DNA from: Hyphomicrobiales bacterium
GTDB taxonomy: Bacteria; Pseudomonadota; Alphaproteobacteria; Rhizobiales; Xanthobacteraceae
DNA: 39,043 nt
Reading direction: 5' to 3'
NCBI GenBank assembly: GCA_003140315.1
Contig: PLJS01000032.1
Coordinates: 36,481-75,523 of the forward strand
The position numbers and the translations under genes were made by a program. Of this stretch, positions 32,220 to 39,043 are shown one piece after another (within the stretch, counting starts at the first letter, position 1; each line of letters begins with the position of its first letter). The notes below the pieces were generated by a model. That model made no database searches. It saw only the letters and a program-made list of their open reading frames with translations, and was not told where the DNA came from.

Positions 32220-34046
32220 ATGACCGCACGCGCTCGCCTCGTGAACGGGCTCGCAACCGGTGCCGAGGCGATCGTCGTGCTGGCGCTGATCGTCAACATC
32301 GTCACGACCTTCGCGAACACGCTCGCGCGATACCTGTTGCAGCAGGACTTTCCGTGGGCGACCGACATTTGGGCGATTCTGATATCGATCATCACGTTCC
32401 TCGGCGCGCCGGCGAGTTTCCGCCGCAGCGCCGGCATGGCCTATACGGCGCTCCTCGATCAGGCGCAGGGCATCAGGCGCGACATGATCGAGGCCTGTGG
32501 CCTCTCGATCTTTCTCGGGGTCTGCCTGGTCGCGCTCGCGGCGTTCCCGAAGTTCTTCGCCGGCCAGCGGACGCAGCTTCTGCCGGTGCTGGAGATCAGC
32601 TCGGGCTTCGTCGCGATCTGGCTGGGCGCCGGTCTTTTGCTGTTCTGCCTCTTCACGATCGAGAAACTCGCGATGCTGCGGCGCGAGGCGGTCGCGGTCG
32701 GTCTCGCCGTCGCGCTGGCAATCGGTTTCGCGTCGATCGCATTGCGCTATTGTCACATTGAGGGGCTGATCGACATCGATCCCTTCATCCCGATCCTTCC
32801 GGTCCTCGTCGCGGCGTTCCTCACCGGCACGCCGATCGCCGGCATCCTCGCGCTCGCAGGCGTTCTGTTCTTCGTGATCACTGGTACGGCGCCCTTGGCC
32901 GCCATTCCGTCCGCGCTCCAATACGGCGTCGCCAGCTTCGTTCTGCTCGCCATTCCGTTCTTCATGGTCGCCGGCACGCTGATGGAAGTCACCGGCATGG
33001 CGCGGCGCATGATCGACATGGTCGGGCACTGGACCGGAGGGCTGCTGATCGCCGAGGTCCTGGCGATGTATATCTTCTCGGGCATCAGCGGCTCGAAAGC
33101 CGCCGACATCGCGACCGTCGGCAGCATCATGAAGGTCCCGTTGCGGGAGCACGGCTATCCGCCGACCGAGTCGGTCGCGGTGCTTGCCGCGAGCGCTGCC
33201 ATGGGCGAGACGATCCCGCCCTCGCTCATGCTGCTCGTGCTCGGCTCGATCACGACGCTGTCGGTCGGCTCGCTGTTCGTCGCGGGTCTGCTGCCGGCGG
33301 CCGTCTTGGCGCTCGCCCTGATCATCGCGGTTGTCGTGCGCAGCCGCCTGAATGGCTATCGCAAGGGCGAAGCATTCAACTTCCGGCGCGCCTTGCGCAG
33401 CACGCCACCCGCCATCCCGGCTTTTCTCGTCCCGATCATCGTGGTCGGCGGCATCGTCGGCGGCATCGCGTCGCCGACGGAATCGGCGACCTTCGCGGTG
33501 GTCTATGGTTTCATCGCGGCATCGATCGTCTACCACAGCATCGGTCCGCGACTGGCCTGGACCGCGTTGCGCGACGCAGCATTGACCGCCGGAATGGTGC
33601 TGTTCATGGTCGCCGCATCGAACCTGCTGTCGCAAGCGATCGTCATCGATGGTCTCGGGCGTGCGCTCGCCAACGGCTTTGCGGCGCTCGAGAGTCAGAC
33701 CGCCTTTCTGTTCGTCACGATGCTGGTGATGATCGTCGTCGGCTTCGTGCTGGAGGGTCTTCCCGCGGTCCTGATCGCGGCTCCGATTCTCCTGCCTGTC
33801 GCGACCCGCATCGGCATCGATCCGCTGCAATACGGGATCGTGCTGACGATGGCGGTCGGGATCGGGGTTTTCCTGCCCCCGGTCGGGATCGGCTATTTCA
33901 TCGCCTGCGCGATCGGAGAGGCACCGGTCAATGCCACGATGCGGCCGAGCCTGATCTACAATATTGTTCTCGTGCTGGGGCTGATCCTGGTGATCGTGTT
34001 TCCGCAGATCACGGTCTGGCTTCCGCATCTGTTTGGCATGCACTGA
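32220..34046 (+). CDS. TRAP transporter fused permease DctQ-DctM (intact)
   Basis: Inner-membrane permease of a TRAP carboxylate transporter, sodium-coupled by family knowledge. DctQ occupies about residues 1-150 with four helices, followed by DctM from about residue 195. DctM motifs are LLAIPFFMVAGTLMEVTG, YIFSGISGSKAADIATVG, VLAASAAMGETIPPSLM, GIASPTESATFAVVYG and GIGVFLPPVGIGYFIAC. ATG 32220 (MTARARLVNGLATGAEAIVV) gives 608 residues. The ORF-track start at 32067 adds 51 residues that are only the antisense of the hydrolase start and the intergenic gap. It shares a 121-base divergent gap with that hydrolase. It is a paralogue of the broken permease at 26.5-28.5 kb and pairs with the dctP gene 84 bases downstream. 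Confidence 0.9.
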   Translation: MTARARLVNGLATGAEAIVVLALIVNIVTTFANTLARYLLQQDFPWATDIWAILISIITFLGAPASFRRSAGMAYTALLDQAQGIRRDMIEACGLSIFLGVCLVALAAFPKFFAGQRTQLLPVLEISSGFVAIWLGAGLLLFCLFTIEKLAMLRREAVAVGLAVALAIGFASIALRYCHIEGLIDIDPFIPILPVLVAAFLTGTPIAGILALAGVLFFVITGTAPLAAIPSALQYGVASFVLLAIPFFMVAGTLMEVTGMARRMIDMVGHWTGGLLIAEVLAMYIFSGISGSKAADIATVGSIMKVPLREHGYPPTESVAVLAASAAMGETIPPSLMLLVLGSITTLSVGSLFVAGLLPAAVLALALIIAVVVRSRLNGYRKGEAFNFRRALRSTPPAIPAFLVPIIVVGGIVGGIASPTESATFAVVYGFIAASIVYHSIGPRLAWTALRDAALTAGMVLFMVAASNLLSQAIVIDGLGRALANGFAALESQTAFLFVTMLVMIVVGFVLEGLPAVLIAAPILLPVATRIGIDPLQYGIVLTMAVGIGVFLPPVGIGYFIACAIGEAPVNATMRPSLIYNIVLVLGLILVIVFPQITVWLPHLFGMH

Positions 34047-34130
34047 CGAGGTGACGTCTATACAAGACCGGAAATTCGAAAACGACCGCCGCCTGAGAAG
34101 TCCAAAGAGCGGCAAAAGGAGGGAAGCATC

Positions 34131-35168
34131 ATGAACGGCAAGCATCGAGACGTTCGACCCGGACTAGCAAGGCGAGAGTTCCTGGCGCTGTCCGCCGGGG
34201 CCGCGGGCGCGTCGTCGTTGGGGATCGCATCGCCGGCGATCGCCCAGCGTGCGCGCGTGCTGCGTTTCGGCAGCATGATGCCCGCGGACTCCATCTATCA
34301 CAGGGCCTGCGTGATGTTCGGCGATGAGCTTGCCAAACTCTCCTCGCAGAAGATCAAGATCGAGGTCTACCCCAATTCGCAATTAGGCAGCATCGCCGAA
34401 ATGCTGTCGGCCGTGCAGGTGGGTTCGCTGCCGATCACACTCGCGGTGCCCGCCTGGTATTCGAAATTCATGAAGCCGATCGACGCCTTCACGCTGCCCT
34501 ACATCGTCAGCTCGGTGGATCGCCTGCGGCCCGCCATCGACGGCGTGCTGGGCAAGGAGATCGCCAAGCTCGGTGAGGCGGCGGGCTTCGAGATCATCGG
34601 CTATTGGCTGGTCGGCGGACGCCACATCGTCAACCGCGTGCGCCCCATTAATACGCCGTCCGACTGCGCCGGACTGAAGCTGCGCGTCATCAACAGCCAA
34701 GTCTACATCCAGTCCTTCCGCGCGCTCGGCGCCAACACGGTCGCGATGGACCCTTCGGAACTCTACCTCGCCCTGCAGCAGGGCGTGGTCGACGGATTCG
34801 AATATCCGCTCCCCGATCTCGTCTCCTATAAGCTTTACGAGGTCTCGAAGTATCTCTCGCTCGACAATCATACCACCGACATCTTCATCATCTCGATCAA
34901 CAAGGGACTGTGGGACGAGATGGCCGCCGAAGAGCGGGGCATGGTCAGCCAGGCGATGCGCACCGCGATGGACTGGCAATGGAAGACGCAGCCGGATGAA
35001 ATTGCGACAGCGCTCGGGAAGCTCAGGACCTTGATGCAGGTCAACGACATCACGCCGGAGAACAGGGAGCTGTTCATCAAGGCGACGCGGCCGGTCTATC
35101 AGCAGTTCCAGGGCTCGATCGGGAAGGACTTCCTCGATCTTGCGATGCGGGAACTGGGGCCAGCGTGA
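34131..35168 (+). CDS. TRAP transporter DctP substrate-binding protein
   Basis: Periplasmic receptor for the second TRAP set. The leader is of Tat type (LARREFLALS, residues 12-21) with cleavage expected near AIAQ. The carboxylate-binding arginine is R185 in GLKLRVINSQ. ELYLALQQGVVDGFEYPL is the lobe-2 signature, and the C-terminal helix TRPVYQQFQGSIGKDFL is present, unlike in the truncated DctP upstream. AAGGAGGGAAGCATC precedes the ATG. The length of 345 residues is normal. Its stop overlaps the start of the DUF4440-type gene (TGATG), so they are cotranscribed. A monocarboxylate or dicarboxylate ligand is expected from the arginine, but its identity is not known. Confidence 0.92.
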   Translation: MNGKHRDVRPGLARREFLALSAGAAGASSLGIASPAIAQRARVLRFGSMMPADSIYHRACVMFGDELAKLSSQKIKIEVYPNSQLGSIAEMLSAVQVGSLPITLAVPAWYSKFMKPIDAFTLPYIVSSVDRLRPAIDGVLGKEIAKLGEAAGFEIIGYWLVGGRHIVNRVRPINTPSDCAGLKLRVINSQVYIQSFRALGANTVAMDPSELYLALQQGVVDGFEYPLPDLVSYKLYEVSKYLSLDNHTTDIFIISINKGLWDEMAAEERGMVSQAMRTAMDWQWKTQPDEIATALGKLRTLMQVNDITPENRELFIKATRPVYQQFQGSIGKDFLDLAMRELGPA

Positions 35169-35541
35169 TGCGTGAGGAAGACGAGATCGTCGCGGCCGAG
35201 CTCGCACTCTATCGGGCCATGATCGCGCAGGACTTCGACGCCCTGCGCCAACTGCTCGCGGACGATCTCGTCTACATCCACTCGACCGCGGTCGCCGAAT
35301 CGAAGGAGGCGTATCTCGCCGGCGTCGCGGCGGCCTCTACGACTACGGCGAGATCGAAACCAGGCACGCCAGGACCTGGAGCCATGGCGACGTGGCGATC
35401 CGGACCGGCCTGTTGGACATGCTGGTCGGCGAACGCGGCAAGCCAAAGGATATGACGCATCTGCTGTTCACCACGACCTGGAGACGCGAGACGGGGCAAT
35501 GGAAGCTCGTGCTGCGCCAGGCGACCCGCATCCGCTCATAG
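35168..35541 (+). pseudogene. NTF2-like (SnoaL/DUF4440) protein, frameshifted
   Basis: Small alpha+beta cone protein of the NTF2-like superfamily, found in isomerases, dehydratases and accessory proteins. The first frame gives MREEDEIVAAELALYRAMIAQDF, LLADDLVYIHSTAVAESKEAYLAG, then loses sense. The next frame resumes as GLYDYGEIETRHARTWSHGDVAIRTG and ends TTTWRRETGQWKLVLRQATRIRS before TAG at 35539-35541. The change equals one lost base near 35328-35332 (GTCGCGGCGGCCTC). Restored length is about 125 residues, the family norm. The ORF track shows only the first piece with a false tail to 35455. It overlaps dctP by one stop/start step and precedes the lyase gene by 28 bases. Function unknown. 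Confidence 0.75.
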
Positions 35542-35569
35542 CGCAAGACAACCTGCCCCGGAAGCGATC

Positions 35570-36919
35570 ATGCCGTCGACCGTTCTCGACAGTGACATCT
35601 TCAAGGACATGTTCGGCACCGCCGAGATGCGCGTGGTGTTCTCCGACGACAATCTACTCGGCCGTTATGTCGAGGCCGAGGTCGCGCTCGCGGTAGCGCA
35701 AGGCCGCGTCGGCGTCGTCCCGCGCGAGGCCGCCGACGCGATCGCTACGCTCGCGCCTTCGGTCGTGCTCGACCGCGCCGCGCTCAAGCAGGAGACGGAG
35801 AATGTCGGCTATCCGATCCTGGGTCTGGTACGGCAGCTTTCCGCCAGGGTCGGCGATGCCGGACGCTACGTGCACTGGGGCGCGACGACGCAGGACATCA
35901 TGGATACCGCGACCGTGCTGCAGGTGCGCGCGGCGCTCGCCATCATCGAGCGCGACGTCGCGGCGGTGTCGGCGGTGCTCATGCGGCTCGCGGAGAAGTA
36001 TCGCGATACGCCGATGGCCGGGCGCACCCATCTCCAGCAGGCGCTTCCGATCACGTTCGGCTACAAGTGCGCCGTGTGGCTCTCCGCCCTGGACCGCCAC
36101 GCCGAGCGCCTGCGCGAATTAAAGCCGCGCGTGCTCGTCGCCCAGCTCGGCGGGGCCGTCGGCACGCTCGCGTCGCTCGGCGACAAGGGCCTTGAGGTGC
36201 GGCGCGAATATGCGCGCGAACTTGGGCTCGCCGATCCACCAATCACCTGGCATGTGGCGCGCGATGCGCTGGTCGAGACCGTCAATCTTCTCGGGCTCAT
36301 CACCGGCTCGCTCGGCAAGATCGGCTTCGACGTGATGCTGATGATGGCGACCGAGATCGGCGAGGCGTTCGAGCCGTTCGCAAGCCATCGCGGCGCGTCG
36401 AGCACGATGCCGCAGAAGCGCAATCCGATTTCCTCGGAAATCCTGGTCGCCAACGCCAAGGCGGTGCGTCAGCACGCCGGCCTGATGCTCGACGCCGTGA
36501 TCCAGGATTTCGAACGCGCGACCGGCCCGTGGCACGTCGAATGGATCGCGCTGCCGGACAGTTTCATTCTGGCGGCGGGCTCGCTCGCCCAGGCAAAATT
36601 CATGCTCGAGGGTCTCGTGGTCGACGAAAGTCGTATGCGACGGAACCTCGATCTCACCCGGGGACTGATTGTCGCAGAGGCCGTCATGATGGGGCTCGCG
36701 CCGCATCTCGGACGGCAGCAGGCCCATGACGTGGTCTACGAGGCGTGCCGCGAAGCGCTGCAAGAAAGCCGCGCGCTGATTGATGTTTTGATGCTCAATC
36801 CCGCGATTGCGCAGGCGCTGCCGGCCGAGCGACTGCGCGCGTTATGCGACCCCGCCAACTACTTGGGCACCGCGTCCGCCATGGTGGACAACGTTGTGCG
36901 CAAGCGGCCCAACCCCTAG
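35570..36919 (+). CDS. Adenylosuccinate lyase/fumarase superfamily; 3-carboxy-muconate cycloisomerase-like
   Basis: Cytosolic tetrameric lyase of the fumarase/aspartase superfamily that eliminates or adds across a carboxylated double bond. Signature blocks are HWGATTQDIMDTATV (near residue 103), GRTHLQQALPITFG (near 148), and the flexible catalytic loop RGASSTMPQKRNPISSE (near 275). The 449-residue length and the HWGATTQD version fit PcaB-type 3-carboxy-cis,cis-muconate cycloisomerases better than purine-pathway adenylosuccinate lyase, and the neighbours (TRAP transporters, lactone hydrolases) favour a catabolic acid substrate. No other protocatechuate genes (pcaGH, pcaC) are in the window, so PcaB itself is not proven. 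It lies between two TRAP binding-protein genes. Confidence 0.85.
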   Translation: MPSTVLDSDIFKDMFGTAEMRVVFSDDNLLGRYVEAEVALAVAQGRVGVVPREAADAIATLAPSVVLDRAALKQETENVGYPILGLVRQLSARVGDAGRYVHWGATTQDIMDTATVLQVRAALAIIERDVAAVSAVLMRLAEKYRDTPMAGRTHLQQALPITFGYKCAVWLSALDRHAERLRELKPRVLVAQLGGAVGTLASLGDKGLEVRREYARELGLADPPITWHVARDALVETVNLLGLITGSLGKIGFDVMLMMATEIGEAFEPFASHRGASSTMPQKRNPISSEILVANAKAVRQHAGLMLDAVIQDFERATGPWHVEWIALPDSFILAAGSLAQAKFMLEGLVVDESRMRRNLDLTRGLIVAEAVMMGLAPHLGRQQAHDVVYEACREALQESRALIDVLMLNPAIAQALPAERLRALCDPANYLGTASAMVDNVVRKRPNP

Positions 36920-37031
36920 GATGCGTACAACAATCGGCCGCGGGACGGGGGCGTCACCCGCGGGCGATTTGGAGGAAACCAACACGGTCCAGCCTTGCCG
37001 CTGCCGCGTGCCCAACAGGAGTTACGTCCCC

Positions 37032-38048
37032 ATGAAGCTTTCCCGCCGCCAGTTCGGAACGACCGCCGCCGGTGCCGCTCTCGCGTTGGCCTATGGCAAG
37101 CCCGGCTGGGCGCAGTCGCCGCTCATCATCAAATACAGCCACGTCGTCGCGAACGACACGCCGAAGGGCAAAGGCTCGCTCAAGTTCAAGGAGCTCGCCG
37201 AGCAGTACACCGGTGGCAAGGTCAAGATCGAGATCTATCCGAACTCGTCCTTGTACAAGGACAAGGAAGAGATCGAAGCGCTGCAGCTCGGCTCGGTGCA
37301 GATGCTTGGGCCGTCCACGGCGAAGTTCGCGCCGCTCGGCGCCAAGGAATTCGAGGCGCTCGATCTGCCGTGGCTGTTCAAGGACGACGCAACCTACGAC
37401 AAGGCCATGAAAGGCGAGCTTGGAACATGGCTGTTCAAGAAACTCGAGTCGAAGGGCATCACGGGGCTCGCCTACTGGGACAATGGTTTCCACATGGTAT
37501 CGGCGAACCGGCCGCTGCTCGCGACGGCCGACTTCCAGGGCCTCAAGATCCGCATTTCGGGTTCGAAGGTCGCTGACCGCTATTTCCGCGACCTCGGCTC
37601 GATCCCGCAGATCATGGCCTTCTCGGAAGTCTATCAGGCGCTCCAAACCGGCGTCGTGGACGGCTGCGAGAACACGCCGTCGAACTACGTGACGCAGAAA
37701 TTCCACGAGGTGCAGAAGCACATCACGGTCTCGTATCACGCGCATCTGCAATACGCCGTGATCGTCAATTCCAAGTTCTGGAACGGAATGCCGGCCGACA
37801 TCCGTACGCAAGTCGACAAGGCGATGAACGAGGCGACCGATTACACCAACTCGATCGCCCAGAAGGAAAACGAGGACGCGCTCGCCGAGATCAAGAAGTC
37901 CGGCAAGACCGAACTGCACTATCTGACGCCCGAGCAGCGCAAGACTTGGCAGACCGCGATGGCGCCGACCTATCAATGGGCGAAGGGCCGCGTCGGCCAG
38001 GAAGTGCTCGATGTCGTCGCCAAGCAGCTCGACATCAAGATGAACTGA
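37032..38048 (+). CDS. dctP: TRAP transporter DctP substrate-binding protein (third set)
   Basis: Periplasmic C4-dicarboxylate-type TRAP receptor. The Tat leader is LSRRQFGTTAAG (residues 3-14), with cleavage near GWAQ. IKYSHVVANDTPKG and KVKIEIYPNSSLYKDKEE are close to classical DctP; the binding arginine is R174 in LKIRISGSK. EVYQALQTGVVDGCENTPSN is the lobe-2 block. The start is ATG 37032, with AGGAG about ten bases before it; the ORF-track start at 36807 lies inside the lyase gene. The length of 338 residues is normal. It differs from the other two DctP proteins and is nearer the succinate/malate/fumarate type. A strong hairpin separates it from its permease gene. Confidence 0.92.
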   Translation: MKLSRRQFGTTAAGAALALAYGKPGWAQSPLIIKYSHVVANDTPKGKGSLKFKELAEQYTGGKVKIEIYPNSSLYKDKEEIEALQLGSVQMLGPSTAKFAPLGAKEFEALDLPWLFKDDATYDKAMKGELGTWLFKKLESKGITGLAYWDNGFHMVSANRPLLATADFQGLKIRISGSKVADRYFRDLGSIPQIMAFSEVYQALQTGVVDGCENTPSNYVTQKFHEVQKHITVSYHAHLQYAVIVNSKFWNGMPADIRTQVDKAMNEATDYTNSIAQKENEDALAEIKKSGKTELHYLTPEQRKTWQTAMAPTYQWAKGRVGQEVLDVVAKQLDIKMN

Positions 38049-38077
38049 CGGCCGGTCCGCTGGTCCAATAAAATAAA

Positions 38078-38101
38078 CGGCCGGGAGTAAGCTCCCGGCC
38101 G
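38078..38101 (+). terminator. Intergenic hairpin between dctP and dctQM
   Basis: CGGCCGGGAG-TAAG-CTCCCGGCCG forms a perfect 10-bp, GC-rich stem with a 4-base loop, 29 bases after the dctP stop. No T-run follows, so it is a weak or partial terminator at most. Such hairpins commonly protect the upstream message and make the binding protein more abundant than the permease. It ends 19 bases before the proposed permease start. Confidence 0.6.
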
Positions 38102-38120
38102 AGTCACATGGGGGGATCGC

Positions 38121-39043
38121 GTGATCTTGCGCGTGCTGGATCGGCTTGAGGAGTGGATCATCGCCACCCTCATTGCTGCCGCGACCGGGCTCATATTTCT
38201 CGCCGTACTGCACCGTTACGGCACCGGAGTTTCCATCGATCTCGCCAAATGGACCGCGGCGCACGGCGTGCCCGTGATCCCCGATATCCTGCGCGCGATC
38301 TATTCCTGGCTCGCCTCGCTCGACGTCTCCTGGGCGCAGGAACTGTGCATCTACATGTTCATCTGGATGGCGAAGTTCGGCGCCGCCTATGGCGTGCGCA
38401 CCGGCATCCATGTCGGCGTCGACGTGCTCGTCAACCTGCTGCCGCCGAACAAGCGCAGGAGCGTGATCCTGTTCGCGATCGGATGCGGCGCGCTGTTCAC
38501 CGCGACCGTCGCCGTGTTCGGCATCGCGTTCGTCGGCCAGATGTGGTCGACCGGCCAGCATTCGAACGATCTCGAAGCGCCGATGTGGGTGGTTTATCTG
38601 GCGATTCCGCTCGGCTCGGCGTTGATGTGCTTCCGCTTCCTGCAGGTCGCCTGGTGGTTCTACTGGACCGGCAACCTGCCGCACCACAACGAAGCCGAGG
38701 TCGAGGGCGTCGAGGGGACGGACAACCTGCATCCTGCGACCGACGCGCACGGGACGGTGCCGAGCCGTTGGTCGACGCCGCTGATGTGGATCCTGATCCT
38801 GCTGCCGATCCTGATCCTCGGCGTCTGCCTGACCCACAAGGCCGGCATTCTCGTGCTGCCGCAGGAAGTGCGCGCAATCGTCGTCTTCGTCCTGCTCATC
38901 GCGTTCATGATCACCGGCATGCCGATCTCGATCGCGCTCGGCCTGACGGTGCTGACGTTCCTCTTTGTGCTCACCGACGTTCCGATCGAGTCGGTGTCGA
39001 TGAAGCTTTTCACCGGGCTGGAAAGCTTCGAGATCATGGCGAT
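38121..39043 (+). CDS. TRAP transporter fused permease DctQ-DctM, N-terminal part (3' end outside window)
   Basis: Absent from the ORF track because it has no stop before the window ends. From GTG 38121, after GGGGGGATCGC, the frame is open for 307 codons. It starts MILRVLDRLEEWIIATLIAAATG, a typical DctQ first helix, and continues with WAQELCIYMFIWMAKFGAAYGVR and HVGVDVLVNLLPPNKR, the DctQ signature region. A charged linker (about residues 190-220) leads to DctM: MWILILLPILILGVCL, then MITGMPISIALGLTVLTFLF and the start of the next block, KLFTGLESFEIMA. It is therefore a third fused permease, of a subfamily with a long DctQ part, different from the two upstream. It pairs with the DctP protein before it. 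Confidence 0.88.
   Translation, partial: MILRVLDRLEEWIIATLIAAATGLIFLAVLHRYGTGVSIDLAKWTAAHGVPVIPDILRAIYSWLASLDVSWAQELCIYMFIWMAKFGAAYGVRTGIHVGVDVLVNLLPPNKRRSVILFAIGCGALFTATVAVFGIAFVGQMWSTGQHSNDLEAPMWVVYLAIPLGSALMCFRFLQVAWWFYWTGNLPHHNEAEVEGVEGTDNLHPATDAHGTVPSRWSTPLMWILILLPILILGVCLTHKAGILVLPQEVRAIVVFVLLIAFMITGMPISIALGLTVLTFLFVLTDVPIESVSMKLFTGLESFEIMA

Noticed and set aside
32193-34145. 650-codon antisense ORF opposite the second TRAP permease
   Set aside because: Extreme charged composition and exact overlap with the DctQM gene; no recognisable motif.
36954-38837. 627-codon antisense ORF across dctP and the third permease
   Set aside because: Shadow frame; it crosses the hairpin and two genes with firm starts on the other strand.

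Overview
The window is GC-rich (I estimate roughly 60-65%, not computed) and densely coded. It looks like chromosome of an alphaproteobacterium of the Bradyrhizobium/Rhizobiales type. That placement rests on gene style (Bug/TctC binding proteins, TRAP transporters, MmgE/PrpD proteins, Tat-exported DctP proteins) and codon use, not on a marker gene. I see no rRNA, tRNA, CRISPR array, insertion sequence, integrase or phage gene. No gap between genes exceeds 300 bases. Almost every gene takes up or degrades a small organic acid, amide or lactone, so this is a catabolic region made of several transporter-plus-enzyme modules.

Region 1 (1-6.8 kb): the 3' end of an MFS permease, a hydantoinase/oxoprolinase pair (hyuA-hyuB, overlapping by 4 nt), a GntR/FCD repressor with an AT-hook-like N-terminus, and a sarcosine-oxidase-like FAD enzyme. 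This fits uptake and opening of a cyclic amide followed by amine oxidation.

Region 2 (6.9-16.3 kb): an ABC importer of the iron/polyamine/phosphonate type (binding protein, fused permease, ATPase), a second orphan binding protein, a core-MetE-like zinc methyltransferase, and two MmgE/PrpD proteins. One of these carries a twin-arginine signal.

Region 3 (16.4-25.4 kb, minus strand): a compact probable operon. In transcription order it holds a tricarballylate-dehydrogenase-like flavoprotein, a TctC binding protein, a two-subunit TPP decarboxylase, an MmgE/PrpD protein, a second TctC protein and a divergent aconitase. An 18-bp perfect palindrome lies ahead of the second gene. It reads as a complete but unnamed route for a tricarballylate- or aconitate-like polycarboxylate, and it is the best candidate here for an undescribed system.

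Region 4 (25.5-39.0 kb): an SDR epimerase/dehydratase, then three TRAP transporter sets. Each set has a DctQ-DctM fused permease and a Tat-type DctP. They are interleaved with a dienelactone-hydrolase-like protein, an NHL beta-propeller, an alpha/beta hydrolase, an NTF2/DUF4440-type protein and a carboxymuconate-cycloisomerase-like lyase. Four genes here are broken: three by what look like single-base deletions, one by an in-frame amber codon. They are either young pseudogenes or assembly errors. The third TRAP permease runs off the right edge and is missing from the ORF track.
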